DNA of 64,000 bases from CAYRJD01 sp965247395 (GTDB lineage: Bacteria; Actinomycetota; Acidimicrobiia; Acidimicrobiales; Poriferisodalaceae). The stretch covers positions 1,736,001-1,800,000 of the forward strand of contig OZ252012.1 of assembly GCA_965247395.1 (NCBI GenBank). Reading direction: 5' to 3'. The position numbers were made by a program, and so were the translations under genes. Below the pieces are notes generated by a model. That model did not search any database, was not told the origin of the DNA, and worked only from the letters and a program-made list of their open reading frames with translations. Within the stretch, counting starts at the first letter, position 1. Every line of letters starts with the position of its first letter. Positions 16,997-25,646 of the stretch are shown one piece after another.

Positions 16997-17677
16997 ATGG
17001 CTTTAGTTACTGAGCATTTCAATAAGCAAGACGTGGCCCATCCGGCAAAGTTTTCGTTAGGGCTGATTCCTGTATTTGCGGATCTGCTGGAGGGCTATGA
17101 ACGAGTACTTGATCCGTTCGCAGGTACTGGACGTGTACATCAGATGGACGACTACGGATCCTTTGACACGGTTGGAATAGAAATCGAGCCAGAGTGGGCG
17201 GACATGCATGAGCGCACCCTTGTTGGAGATGCGCTTGATCTGCCTTTTGGTGACGCAGAGTTTGACGCTGCCTGTACCTCACCAACGTATGGCAACAGAC
17301 TTGCCGATCACCATGAAGCTAAGGACGGCAGCATCAGGCATTCGTACCGCCACACATTAGGTAGGCCGCTTGCGCCAACGAACAGCGGGCAGTTGCAGTG
17401 GGGACCCGAATACCGGGACTTCCACAAGGCGACGTGGGCGGAGGTCAACCGAGTTGTCAGGCCAGGCGGTCGTTTCGTTTTGAATCTCAAAGACCACGTG
17501 CGTAAGAAGCAGCTGGCGCCTGTTACTGGCTGGCACGTTTCGCACCTAATCCAAGAAACGGACTTCGAGCTGCTCAATGTCATCGGTGTCGCGGCGCCAA
17601 GCCTTCGCCAGGGTGCCAACAGCACGGCCCGTGCCGGGAACGCAGAGATTATTTTCGTTTTTGAACGAGCGGAGTGA
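16997..17677 (+). CDS. Orphan SAM-dependent methyltransferase, DNA-methylase-like
   Basis: The product is about 226 residues. Motif I is LDPFAGTGR (near residues 38-46), preceded by a HPAKFSLGLIPVF lead-in seen in N4-cytosine/N6-adenine DNA methylases. The motif IV position is CTSPTYGNR (near 93), a variant of the S/T-S-P-P-Y motif in which the second proline is threonine. RPGGRFVLNLKDH follows as a late motif. The ATG at 16997 has AAAGG seven bases upstream. No restriction gene is adjacent, and the position next to tRNA-Arg suggests past integration. An RNA or small-molecule substrate cannot be excluded. Confidence 0.65.
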   Translation: MALVTEHFNKQDVAHPAKFSLGLIPVFADLLEGYERVLDPFAGTGRVHQMDDYGSFDTVGIEIEPEWADMHERTLVGDALDLPFGDAEFDAACTSPTYGNRLADHHEAKDGSIRHSYRHTLGRPLAPTNSGQLQWGPEYRDFHKATWAEVNRVVRPGGRFVLNLKDHVRKKQLAPVTGWHVSHLIQETDFELLNVIGVAAPSLRQGANSTARAGNAEIIFVFERAE

Positions 17678-17690
17678 AGCCACCAACTGG

Positions 17691-18581
17691 CTAGCGCGCT
17701 GTTGCGCGCGAAGACTGACGTGCGACTAAGTGCTCCAAAGAACGCACAAACAGCACCACCAAGAAAATCGTTACCGCTACCAGCGCCAACGTTGCGCCGG
17801 CGGCGGTGTCGTGGTGGAAGCTGATTAGCAGCCCCACAAACACAGCGAGCGCTCCTAACAAAATCGCCGTCAACATGATGCGAGACACACGTCTCACCAA
17901 CAAGGTGGCGGTGGCTGGTGGCGCAATCAAAAAGGCAAACACCAATAAGTTTCCGACCACCTCAAACGAAGCCACGATCGACATCGCCAGCAGCACCAAC
18001 AGAACACCGTGCGCCAGGCGAGGCCGCAGACCCAACACGCTGGCTTGAGTTTCGTCAAATGTCAGTGCCATAAACGCCCGATGAAATATCACCACCCCCA
18101 GCACCGAGATTGCAGCGGCAATGGCTTGGTTGCGCAGGTCGGCCGTGGTGATGCCAGTGATCGAGCCAAACAAAAACCGGTTCAGGTCGCCGGTGAAGAA
18201 TCCCGACTGACTTGACATGATCACCACCGCCAGCGCCAAGAACCCGACAAACAAGATTCCGATCGAAGTGTCATCTGACAGCGACGAATGGTTCTTGTTG
18301 AGGCTGTGTCTGATGGCATTGATGCCACCCACCATCACCAAGGCGGCTACCAGCGCTCCCAGAGTCGTGTTGACACCGATGACATATGCAATGGCGATGC
18401 CCGGCAGCACCCCGTGCGCTAAGGCGTCTCCCAAAAAACTCATGCCTCGCAACACCACCCACGTGCCAACCACAGACGTGGCAAGCACCGCCAGCAGGCC
18501 CGCATACAGCGCGTCTCGCATGAACGGGTTTTCGCTGAATGGTTCGACCCACCAGCTCCAAGGATCGGTAATGAACTCCAT
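17691..18581 (-). CDS. Zinc/manganese ABC transporter permease (ZnuB family)
   Basis: This is an integral membrane protein of 296 residues with eight or so hydrophobic helices, belonging to the ABC-3 metal permease family. It contains VVLRGMSFLGDALAHGVLPGIA (read here in two parts: VVLRGMSFLGDA and HGVLPGIA), the family landmark. It lies 40 bases downstream of the metal-binding lipoprotein gene on the same strand; the ATPase is encoded divergently at 19800. An inverted GCGCGC-TGTT-GCGCGC overlaps its last codons. Zinc is likelier than manganese given the His-rich partners, but this is inference. Confidence 0.9.
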   Translation of the reverse strand: MEFITDPWSWWVEPFSENPFMRDALYAGLLAVLATSVVGTWVVLRGMSFLGDALAHGVLPGIAIAYVIGVNTTLGALVAALVMVGGINAIRHSLNKNHSSLSDDTSIGILFVGFLALAVVIMSSQSGFFTGDLNRFLFGSITGITTADLRNQAIAAAISVLGVVIFHRAFMALTFDETQASVLGLRPRLAHGVLLVLLAMSIVASFEVVGNLLVFAFLIAPPATATLLVRRVSRIMLTAILLGALAVFVGLLISFHHDTAAGATLALVAVTIFLVVLFVRSLEHLVARQSSRATAR

Positions 18582-18621
18582 GCCGCTGTCTCGCTATCCC
18601 AGTCCCGCTATCGCTGTCCAG

Positions 18622-19734
18622 CTATCTCAGTGCGTCAACGATGCGGTCAGCATCGGTGCTCAGCATCCCGATGTAAGAGTCAGCGCCGCTGCCAGGCGCC
18701 CCCAAGGTCTCGGTGTAGAGAGGCACTAACAACACATCGCCAGCACGACTGACCAACGCCTCAGCATCATCGGTGGAGCGTTGGGTTTCGGTGAAGATGG
18801 CCGCCACACCGTCTTCGACGATCAGCTTGGCCAGCTCTGCTAGTTGCGCCGGGTTGGTTGCTGCGATGGTTGATGCCGCAGGACTGATCGTGCCGACTAT
18901 CTGAAGGCCGTAGCGGTTGGCCAGATAGCCGAGCGAGTCATGGTTGGTAATCAGCTTGCGACGGTTGGTAGGGATTTGGCTGAACTGGTCTGCCAGGCGC
19001 GTGTCGAGCGCTAGGAGCTCGCTTTGATATTGCTGTTGGCAGGGGTCGATGAGTTCTGCTTCCAGTCCGGTGTGATCAATAAGACTTTGCGCCAAGGCGG
19101 ACAGCGCAGCGGACACTCGACTCGGGTCAAACCAGATGTGCGGATCGGTCTCGCGTGAGTCATCGCGCTCGCGTGAGTCATTGCGCTCGTGGCTGTGCCC
19201 GTCAGAGCCTGTATTTCCGCCGGGATCTGCCTGGTCGTCCGAATTTGCAGGCTCGGCGAGCCCTGCGTGATCGCTCGGCACCGCAGCCGAGATGGTGTCG
19301 ATGTGGTTGCCGATACGGAATACCGCCGTGCCGGCCTGCTCAGCAGCTTCCAAAGTGTCTGCTAGCCCGGCTTCCAAATTGAGGCCGTTGGCAACAATCA
19401 GGTTGGCACTATCAAGCAAAGCGCGATCGGCTAGCGAAGGTTCAAAGACGTGCGGGTCGCCGCCTTCGGGTATCAGCGTGACGACTCGAACGACCAGGGA
19501 ATGGTCTTGCCCAGCACCGCTAACGACTGAGCACGTCATGTTCCTCACTACGTCTGCCCAGATCCCGGTGGTCGCAACTACTAGTGGCGGTTCGCTGTCA
19601 ACACCTGAGCTGTTATCAGCGGTGCTAGCTGTGCTGTCGTCTGCGCCTGAGCAGGCAGCGAGCAAAACAACTGCAGCTAGACACGTTCGCCTAAGCACGA
19701 CACTTGCCCTAAACCGGCGTTTGGCAAAATTCAA
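18622..19734 (-). CDS. Zinc/manganese ABC transporter substrate-binding lipoprotein (ZnuA family)
   Basis: The signal peptide ends in a lipobox (VVLLAAC) near residue 28. Family landmarks are GGDPHVFEPS (first histidine ligand), VANGLNLE, an acidic/His segment (GHSHERNDSRERDD) and ETDPHIWFDPSRV (second histidine region). LITNHDSLGYLANRYGL and the FTE acidic motif supply the remaining ligands. The start is uncertain: TTG at 19734 opens the frame, and a GTG twelve codons in is also possible. The gene is divergent from the ATPase gene, sharing a 65-base promoter region. Confidence 0.9.
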   Translation of the reverse strand: MNFAKRRFRASVVLRRTCLAAVVLLAACSGADDSTASTADNSSGVDSEPPLVVATTGIWADVVRNMTCSVVSGAGQDHSLVVRVVTLIPEGGDPHVFEPSLADRALLDSANLIVANGLNLEAGLADTLEAAEQAGTAVFRIGNHIDTISAAVPSDHAGLAEPANSDDQADPGGNTGSDGHSHERNDSRERDDSRETDPHIWFDPSRVSAALSALAQSLIDHTGLEAELIDPCQQQYQSELLALDTRLADQFSQIPTNRRKLITNHDSLGYLANRYGLQIVGTISPAASTIAATNPAQLAELAKLIVEDGVAAIFTETQRSTDDAEALVSRAGDVLLVPLYTETLGAPGSGADSYIGMLSTDADRIVDALR

Positions 19735-19765
19735 TTCCCATACCTTCTGGGCTTGCGGCTGAGTT

Positions 19766-19789
19766 TGAGAATGGTAACCAATCTATTAT
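19766..19789 (+). promoter_or_regulatory. Candidate Zur-like box and -10 between znuA-like and ATPase genes
   Basis: TGAGAATGGTAACCA at 19766-19780 is a partial dyad (TGGT-A-ACCA core) similar in size to actinobacterial Zur boxes. TATTAT at 19784-19789 is a good -10 and lies ten bases before the GTG of the ATPase gene, which implies a leaderless transcript. The Zur assignment is inferred from the operon, not from a matrix search. Confidence 0.4.
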
Positions 19790-19799
19790 CTTTCTTACT

Positions 19800-20903
19800 G
19801 TGTCCAATCAGGTTGCGACTAATCAGGTTGCGTCCAGTCATGTGTTCCAGCTCAGCGATGTGCGCGTGAGCTATAGGCGAAAGCTGGCACTTAGCACTGG
19901 TCGCATTGAGTTCGATGCTGGGTCAGCGGTGGCGTTGATGGGTCCGAATGGCGCAGGCAAGACGACTCTGTTGCGTGTATTGGCCGGGTTGCAAGCTCCG
20001 AGCAGCGGACGAGTCACTGCCACATCGACCGGCGCTGTGTCAACCGGCACTGTGTTAGCCAGCACCGTGTTAGCTGGCACTGCGCCAACTGGCACTACGT
20101 CAACTGGTGCCTTGTCAGCCGACACCGTGTCAGCTAGCACTACGTCAACTGGTGCCTTGTCAGCCAGCACTATGTCAACTGGCACTACGTCAACTGGTGC
20201 CTTGTCAGCCGACACCGTGTCAGCTGGTGCCATGCCAGCTAGCAAATCCGTGTCTGTCGGCTATGTCGCGCAAGAAGCACGACAGCTGGTTTCGCTGACG
20301 GCGGGCGAGATCATCACGATGGGTCGCTACCGAGAGCGAGGGCTGCTAGGACGGTTGCGCAAATCTGACCGAGAAATGCTGACGACGATCGCTCGCAGGC
20401 TGCGGGTGACCGACTTGCTAGCCAAACAGTTCGGCATTCTCTCTAGCGGGCAGCGCCAGCGGGTGCGTGTGGCTGCGGCGCTCGCCAACGACGCTGAATG
20501 CTTGTTGCTTGACGAGCCGATCACCGGCCTTGATCTGCCCAGCCAAGAGATCATTTTCGAAGTGATCGCCAGCGAGCGCAGCAAGTCTCGGCTGGTGGTG
20601 ATGTCAACTCACAACATCGACGAAGCTCGCCGCTGTGATCGCGTGGTGCTGTTGAACACGGTCGTCATCGCAGATGGCACACCTGCTGAGGTGCTAACCG
20701 AGGCGAACCTGCGAGCGGCATTTGGAGAGAGGTTGGTGTCGCTGGTGCCGCCGGAAGCCACACCGCATGAAACGGCACAACACAAGCCAGAACAGGCGCC
20801 TGCACCAGCCCTAGCCCTGTTGGACGGGCACGGCCACAACCACGAACCCGAACTTGCACTCGAACACGAGCAAGCGATCGAACACGAAACAGTCACTGCT
20901 TAG
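19800..20903 (+). CDS. Metal ABC transporter ATPase with a repeat insert
   Basis: This is the ATPase of the metal ABC locus. Walker A GPNGAGKTTLL, signature LSSGQRQRV, Walker B CLLLDEP and the H-loop (STHN) are all intact. Between Walker A and the Q-loop (GYVAQE) there is an extra block of about 70 residues built from five-residue units such as STGAL and SADTV, encoded by 15-bp repeats. Such an insert in this position is unusual, though it could form a surface loop. The C-terminus is His/Glu-rich (DGHGHNHEPE), as in zinc ABC ATPases. It starts with GTG at 19800 and is probably leaderless. Confidence 0.9.
   Translation: MSNQVATNQVASSHVFQLSDVRVSYRRKLALSTGRIEFDAGSAVALMGPNGAGKTTLLRVLAGLQAPSSGRVTATSTGAVSTGTVLASTVLAGTAPTGTTSTGALSADTVSASTTSTGALSASTMSTGTTSTGALSADTVSAGAMPASKSVSVGYVAQEARQLVSLTAGEIITMGRYRERGLLGRLRKSDREMLTTIARRLRVTDLLAKQFGILSSGQRQRVRVAAALANDAECLLLDEPITGLDLPSQEIIFEVIASERSKSRLVVMSTHNIDEARRCDRVVLLNTVVIADGTPAEVLTEANLRAAFGERLVSLVPPEATPHETAQHKPEQAPAPALALLDGHGHNHEPELALEHEQAIEHETVTA
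20031..20250 (+). repeat. 15-bp-period in-frame repeat in the ABC ATPase gene
   Basis: About fourteen imperfect 15-bp units encode Ser/Thr/Ala/Gly pentads. Larger units (TCAACTGGTGCCTTGTCAGC and neighbours) recur at 20099, 20144 and 20189. The frame is always kept. Confidence 0.85.
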
Positions 20904-21094
20904 CGTGTTTAGCGGCGCGACCAAGCGCTCGACCAATGGTGCGGTTAGGAGCCTGCTAAGCGCCTGAGCTCGGTACATAAGCCCAGCCGTTTAAACCCGA
21001 GCTCTTAGGCAAAACCGCGGTGGTTGCGCGACAATGTGCATCTGGCGTTCTCAACGCCAGCAAACCATCAAAGAGGCCATCACAAGGAGCCACT

Positions 21095-22183
21095 ATGGAA
21101 CTTGGAATGTTCACGATGCCTAGTCACCCGCCCGAGCGTGACCTGCGTGAAGGTTGGGAATGGGATCTGCAAACGATCAAGTGGGCCGACGAATACGGCT
21201 ATTCAGAGGCCTGGATTGGCGAGCACCATGCCGCCAAGTGGGAGCCACACCCCGCACCCGACCTGCTCACCATTGAGGCGTTACGCCAGACCAAGAACAT
21301 CCGCATAGGTCCGGGCGGGTTCCTGATGCCCTACTACCACCCGGCCGAGCTGGCTAACCGCATCTCATTGCTAGACCACCTAAGCGAGGGCAGGCTCAAC
21401 TTTGGCGTGGCCGCAAGCGGTCTGCCTAGCGACTGGGAGATGTTCGGCGTTGACGGCATGGCTGGCGAAAACCGTGAGATGACGCAAGAATCGATCGAGT
21501 TCATCTTGAACATGTGGAGCCAGGAGCCAGGTTGGCAACACGAGGGCAAGCACTGGAAGGGCGGCGTACCAAACGGCATTCCCGATCTAGACCTGACCCA
21601 CCATCTTCGCCCGTTGCAACAGCCTCACCCACCGATCGGCGTGGCCGGGCTGAACTCACCATCGCCAACGCTGGAGCTGGCCGGCGAACACGGTTGGATG
21701 CCACTCAGCCTGAACCTAAACCCGGGCTACGTCGCCGGACACTGGGACTCATATGAGACCGGTGCAAAGCGAGCAGGCCGTGAGGTGTCGCGCAAAGATT
21801 GGCGGATGGTGCGCGAGGTGTTCGTCGCACCGACCGACGAAGAGGCGTGGGAGTTGTCAGCCAACGGCCCAATGGGTCGGATGATGGGTGAGTACTTCTT
21901 GCCGCTGCTGGATGCTTTCGGTTTCCACGAATTCTTGCGTGACGAAAACGACCCGCCCGATGTGGTCGTTGACGTTGAGTACTGCGCCAAGAAGAACTGG
22001 TTTGTTGGCTCGCCGGAAACCGTCGCAGAAAAAATCGAAAAGGTCTACGCAGACGTGGGTGGCTTTGGCCACCTGTTGCTGTTCTGCTTCGACTACATCG
22101 ATCACCCCAATGAATGGCGTCGGTCGATGGAGCTGCTGGGCGGCGAAGTGATGGAGCGAGTAGCGCACCTGACCGGCGAGTAG
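21095..22183 (+). CDS. LLM class flavin-dependent oxidoreductase (luciferase-like)
   Basis: This is a luciferase-like monooxygenase fold of about 362 residues. The start MELGMFTMPSHPP, then WIGEHH, GPGGFLMPYYHP, LDHLSEGRLNFGVA and the C-terminal VGSPETVAEKIE are classical family segments. Members use FMN or F420; which one applies is not clear here. I chose the ATG at 21095 because AAGGAG lies at 21084-21089; the frame is open upstream to 21020. It is followed by a Fur-type regulator gene, without clear cotranscription. The 190 bases before it hold no gene I can support. Confidence 0.9.
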   Translation: MELGMFTMPSHPPERDLREGWEWDLQTIKWADEYGYSEAWIGEHHAAKWEPHPAPDLLTIEALRQTKNIRIGPGGFLMPYYHPAELANRISLLDHLSEGRLNFGVAASGLPSDWEMFGVDGMAGENREMTQESIEFILNMWSQEPGWQHEGKHWKGGVPNGIPDLDLTHHLRPLQQPHPPIGVAGLNSPSPTLELAGEHGWMPLSLNLNPGYVAGHWDSYETGAKRAGREVSRKDWRMVREVFVAPTDEEAWELSANGPMGRMMGEYFLPLLDAFGFHEFLRDENDPPDVVVDVEYCAKKNWFVGSPETVAEKIEKVYADVGGFGHLLLFCFDYIDHPNEWRRSMELLGGEVMERVAHLTGE

Positions 22184-22225
22184 CTCGCCCAGCGAGTTAC
22201 ACCCGCAGCATTACGATGGCCGCTG

Positions 22226-22735
22226 ATGGGAGCGGCTACTAGCAAGACTGGCGCCAAGGTGACAAATCTGCACGCCACCATCGCTCGCCAGTTGACTTCG
22301 CATCGCTACGTCTATACGCGCCGTCGCCGCGAGCTAGTAGAAGTTCTGCTCACAGCCGCCGCACCAATGACAGTGCCAGACATTTCTGCCACCGCACCTG
22401 CTCTGTCTGCCAGCTCCGCCTATCGCAACCTTGACGTGCTCGAACGTTGCGGTGTTGTCCATCGCATCCGGTCCACCGGAGATCACACACACTTCGAACT
22501 GGCCGAACCTCTGCTAGAGCACCACCATCATCTGATTTGTGTCGGCTGCGGCGAGATAAGGGACATTCACCTAACAAAAAACCTAGAGAAACTGGTAGAG
22601 CAGAATCTGGCCGAGGCGGCCGATCAAGCAAATTTCACGCCGCTGCATCACAGCCTCGACCTATACGGCCGTTGCGCCGATTGCGAGCAGGCTGGCACTG
22701 CTGCTAATAGCGGTGGCGCAAACAGCACTGCGTAA
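22226..22735 (+). CDS. Fur family transcriptional regulator, possibly Zur
   Basis: This is a metal-responsive DNA-binding repressor. The winged-helix part (residues about 20-95) contains YTRRRRELVEVL and SSAYRNLDVLERCGVV. The dimerisation/metal domain has EHHHHLICVGCGEI and a second CADC pair, which together form the structural zinc site. The nearby ABC locus with a Zur-like box makes a zinc-uptake role plausible, but Fur subtype cannot be fixed by eye. ATG at 22226 opens the frame; GTG at 22259 (VTNLHATIARQL) is an alternative. Its last codons and stop are duplicated downstream. Confidence 0.85.
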   Translation: MGAATSKTGAKVTNLHATIARQLTSHRYVYTRRRRELVEVLLTAAAPMTVPDISATAPALSASSAYRNLDVLERCGVVHRIRSTGDHTHFELAEPLLEHHHHLICVGCGEIRDIHLTKNLEKLVEQNLAEAADQANFTPLHHSLDLYGRCADCEQAGTAANSGGANSTA

Positions 22736-22821
22736 TGTGTTGCTCAAAAGGCGCAGCGCCTGTGCCCCAATGCCGCTTTTGTATGTGGCACTAACAGCAC
22801 TGCGTAATGTGTTGCTCAAAA
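22721..22821 (+). repeat. 29-bp direct repeat spanning the stop codon of the Fur-family gene
   Basis: AACAGCACTGCGTAATGTGT plus nine more identical bases occurs at 22721-22749 (containing the TAA stop) and at 22793-22821. A shorter TGTGTTGCTCAAA echo follows. Confidence 0.95.
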
Positions 22822-22872
22822 TTGTGTTGCTCAAAGTAAAGCGCACACGAGTAGAAGCGCACGAGTAAGAAT

Positions 22873-24060
22873 TTGTCTAGTTCAAAACTACAAACCGACC
22901 TGCTAACACCTGAGCGAGCGGAGTTGGTTGAGCGCATCGCCGAGATTGGACCCGCGTTTATCGAGCGCTCTGCTCGCTACGACACAGAGGCTTCGTTTCC
23001 TCAAGAAAATTGGGACGACCTGGCCGACGCAGGCTTTCTTGGCTTGTGCGTTCCGGTCGAGGCGGGCGGCCTGGGCGCAGATTTTGCTGGCTATGCCTTG
23101 GTGTCAGAAGAGTTAGGTCGGCACTGCGCCACCACTGCGCTCACGTTCAACATGCACACCGCCACGGCGCTGCTGGCGGGCTACATCTCCGACATTTTGG
23201 AACCAGATGCCGAAATGCAGGCCCACCTAGACCGCATCCGCCCGGTGCTCTGGGAGGGCATGACGAAAAAGAAGCTCATCCATTCCCAACCGTTTTCGGA
23301 GGGCAGCCCTCCAGGACAACGCGGTGTGTTCAACACGCGCGCAGAACCGACCGAGGGTGGCTACCTGGTGACCGGTCGTAAGATTTTCGCATCGCTTAGC
23401 GGTGCGGCCGACGTCCACAACGTGCTCGCTTTGGTGGAAGGCGACCCGCGCCTGCGACTGCTAGGCATCCCAGCCGACAGCGCTGGGATAGAGATAGTCG
23501 GCGACTGGGATCCGTTGGGGATGCGCGGCACCGATTCACGCACGCTGGAGATGAACGAGGCTTTCGTGCCAGCCGATCATGAGATTCTCCCGCCGGGAAT
23601 GTTCGACCGGATGATCATGCGCTTCCCGTACTTCTATATGAGCCTGACCTTTACCTATCTCGGCTTGATGCGATCGATCTTGGATTTCACTCATAGGTAC
23701 CTACGTGGCGAAGCCGGGGTAGCTGCGGGCCGCGACCATCCGATCAAACAAGCCGGTTGGGCGCAGATGCAGCTGATCTATGACCGCGCGCAGTCGGCCA
23801 TGTATCGCGTAATAGCCGAAGCGCGACCTAGCCCGAATACCGAGCAGTTGCGCCGCGCCATGTCGGCAACGGTCAATATTATGGAAGAGGTGTCTGAGTT
23901 AGCTTCGCTGGCTATTCGCGTGTGTGGCGGTCGCTCGATGCTGCGCCCAAACCGCTTAGAGCAGCACTTTCGCGATGCCCGCTGCGGCGCCACGATGCTG
24001 CCTTGGAGCGTGGAAGAGTGTCTACTGCGTATGGGGCGCATGGGGCTTTACGATGATTGA
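22873..24060 (+). CDS. Acyl-CoA dehydrogenase family protein
   Basis: This is an FAD enzyme of about 395 residues for alpha,beta-dehydrogenation of an acyl-CoA. FPQENWDDLADAGFLGLCVP and GGLGADFAGYALVSEELG are the N-terminal family segments; GSPPGQRGVFNTRAEPTEGG, GRKIFASLSGAAD and WDPLGMRGTDSRT belong to the middle beta domain; the C-terminal helices contain the ICGGRSM-like segment (RVCGGRSML). The usual catalytic glutamate position could not be assigned with confidence. The start is TTG at 22873 without a clear ribosome site. The MmsA gene follows after 44 bases, consistent with branched-chain or propionate-side metabolism. Confidence 0.85.
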   Translation: MSSSKLQTDLLTPERAELVERIAEIGPAFIERSARYDTEASFPQENWDDLADAGFLGLCVPVEAGGLGADFAGYALVSEELGRHCATTALTFNMHTATALLAGYISDILEPDAEMQAHLDRIRPVLWEGMTKKKLIHSQPFSEGSPPGQRGVFNTRAEPTEGGYLVTGRKIFASLSGAADVHNVLALVEGDPRLRLLGIPADSAGIEIVGDWDPLGMRGTDSRTLEMNEAFVPADHEILPPGMFDRMIMRFPYFYMSLTFTYLGLMRSILDFTHRYLRGEAGVAAGRDHPIKQAGWAQMQLIYDRAQSAMYRVIAEARPSPNTEQLRRAMSATVNIMEEVSELASLAIRVCGGRSMLRPNRLEQHFRDARCGATMLPWSVEECLLRMGRMGLYDD

Positions 24061-24076
24061 GCAGGGCCAGACCGAC

Positions 24077-24118
24077 ATGACCAGAAAGCCATGACTAGGC
24101 AGCCATGACCAGACAAAT
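24077..24118 (+). repeat. 14-bp tandem repeat duplicating the mmsA start region
   Basis: ATGACCAGAAAGCC, ATGACTAGGCAGCC and ATGACCAGACAAAT lie head to tail; the third contains the true mmsA start codon. The two upstream ATGs are decoys in the leader. Confidence 0.8.
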
Positions 24119-25595
24119 CACTCACTACATCTCCGGGCAATCTTTCGCCGGCGAAAGCGGGCAGACCGGAGACGTTTTCAACCCCGCTACCGGTGAGGTG
24201 CAAGCCAAGGTTGCCCTAGCTTCACAAAACGAGGTGGACAAAGCCGTTCAGAGTGCGGCCGAAGCGTTTGAGAGCTGGCGCAACAGTTCGCTGGCTGCTC
24301 GCACCGCTGTGATGTTTGCCTTCCGCGAAATCTTGGCGCAACGTTCGCTGCAGCTAGCTGAGCTGGTCAGCTCCGAGCACGGCAAGGTAGTGAGCGACGC
24401 CGCGGGTGAGGTGGCCCGCGGCCAGGACAACGTGGAGTTTGCCTGTGGCATTGCGCAGCATCTCCAAGGATCGATCAATCAGCAGGTGTCTGATGGCGTT
24501 GACGTGCACACCGTTCGTCAGCCGCTAGGGGTTGTTTGCGGCATTACTCCGTTCAACTTCCCGGCGATGGTTCCGGCGTGGATGTTTACGACCGCGATTG
24601 CGTGCGGCAACACGTTTATTTGCAAACCGTCCGAGCGCGACCCGTCAGCTGCGGTGCTAATGGCGCAGTGGTTGACCGAGGCGGGACTGCCTGACGGCGT
24701 GTTCAACGTCTTGCACGGCGATTCGGTGGCGGTCAATGCGTTGATCAATCATCCGGACGTCGCGGCGGTCAGCTTTGTTGGCTCTACTCCGGTAGCCCGC
24801 CACGTTTACGAATCGGCGGTAGCCGCAGGCAAACGGGTGCAGGCTCTGGGCGGCGCCAAGAATCACATGGTCGTGCTGCCCGACGCAGACGTTGAGGTAG
24901 CCGCCGACGCCGCAGTCAGTGCCGCTTACGGTTCGGCCGGTGAGCGCTGCATGGCGGTGAGCGCGCTGGTGGCTGTAGGCGATGTGGCCGACCAACTGGT
25001 TGATGCCATTGCCGTGCGCATTTCCAAGCTGAACGTGGGTCTACCCGACGAGCCCGGCACCGATATGGGACCGTTGATCACAGGTGAGCATCGCGATCGC
25101 GTGGCTGGCTATGTCGAGCGAGCAAGCACTTACGGCGCAACGGTGGTGGTCGACCCCAGTCAAGCAACGATCCCAGACAGCGGCTTTTTCCTAGGGCCAG
25201 CGTTGCTAGACAACGTGTCGCCAGACATGGAGTGCTACCGCGATGAAATCTTCGGACCGGTGCTGGCCGTGATGAGAGTCGACACCTACGCAGAGGCGTT
25301 ACGGCTGGTAAATGAAAACCCGTTCGGTAATGGCGCGGCTGTGTTCACCAGCGATGGCGGTGCGGCTAGGCAGTTTGCAAACGAAGCCCAGGCGGGGATG
25401 ATCGGCGTGAATGTGCCGATTCCGGTGCCGATGGCATACCACTCTTTCGGCGGCTGGAAATCGTCGCTGTTTGGAGACGTGCACATGTATGGCCCTGAGG
25501 GTGTGAGGTTTTATACGCGTGCCAAAGCCGTTACTACTCGCTGGCCAGACCCTGCTACCAGTCGCGTTGACCTCGGCTTTCCGCGCTCGGCCTGA
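24105..25595 (+). CDS. mmsA: CoA-acylating methylmalonate-semialdehyde dehydrogenase
   Basis: The enzyme oxidises methylmalonate semialdehyde (and malonate semialdehyde) to propionyl-CoA/acetyl-CoA with NAD and CoA, in valine and myo-inositol breakdown. At 496 residues it has the usual length. Family marks are GVVCGITPFNFPAMVPAWMF, KPSERDPSA, FVGSTPVARHVYE and the catalytic-cysteine segment GSAGERCMAVSA (near residue 285). LGGAKNHMVVLPDAD, in place of the general ALDH ELGGK glutamate, is typical of MmsA. It probably shares a transcript with the acyl-CoA dehydrogenase upstream. Confidence 0.92.
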   Translation: MTRQITHYISGQSFAGESGQTGDVFNPATGEVQAKVALASQNEVDKAVQSAAEAFESWRNSSLAARTAVMFAFREILAQRSLQLAELVSSEHGKVVSDAAGEVARGQDNVEFACGIAQHLQGSINQQVSDGVDVHTVRQPLGVVCGITPFNFPAMVPAWMFTTAIACGNTFICKPSERDPSAAVLMAQWLTEAGLPDGVFNVLHGDSVAVNALINHPDVAAVSFVGSTPVARHVYESAVAAGKRVQALGGAKNHMVVLPDADVEVAADAAVSAAYGSAGERCMAVSALVAVGDVADQLVDAIAVRISKLNVGLPDEPGTDMGPLITGEHRDRVAGYVERASTYGATVVVDPSQATIPDSGFFLGPALLDNVSPDMECYRDEIFGPVLAVMRVDTYAEALRLVNENPFGNGAAVFTSDGGAARQFANEAQAGMIGVNVPIPVPMAYHSFGGWKSSLFGDVHMYGPEGVRFYTRAKAVTTRWPDPATSRVDLGFPRSA

Positions 25596-25646
25596 GTCGA
25601 GCTTGAGCTCGGACTGCCCCAGATCGCTAAGCCGCGCTGGCAGGGC

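Noticed and set aside
17695..17711. Terminator GCGCGC-TGTT-GCGCGC at the permease end
   Set aside because: It lies within the last codons and has no T-run; too weak to call as a separate element.
20031..20250. Pentapeptide-repeat (quadrilateral helix) domain in the ABC ATPase
   Set aside because: The period is five residues, but the central Leu/Phe of true pentapeptide repeats is missing; it is a Ser/Thr/Ala/Gly low-complexity block.
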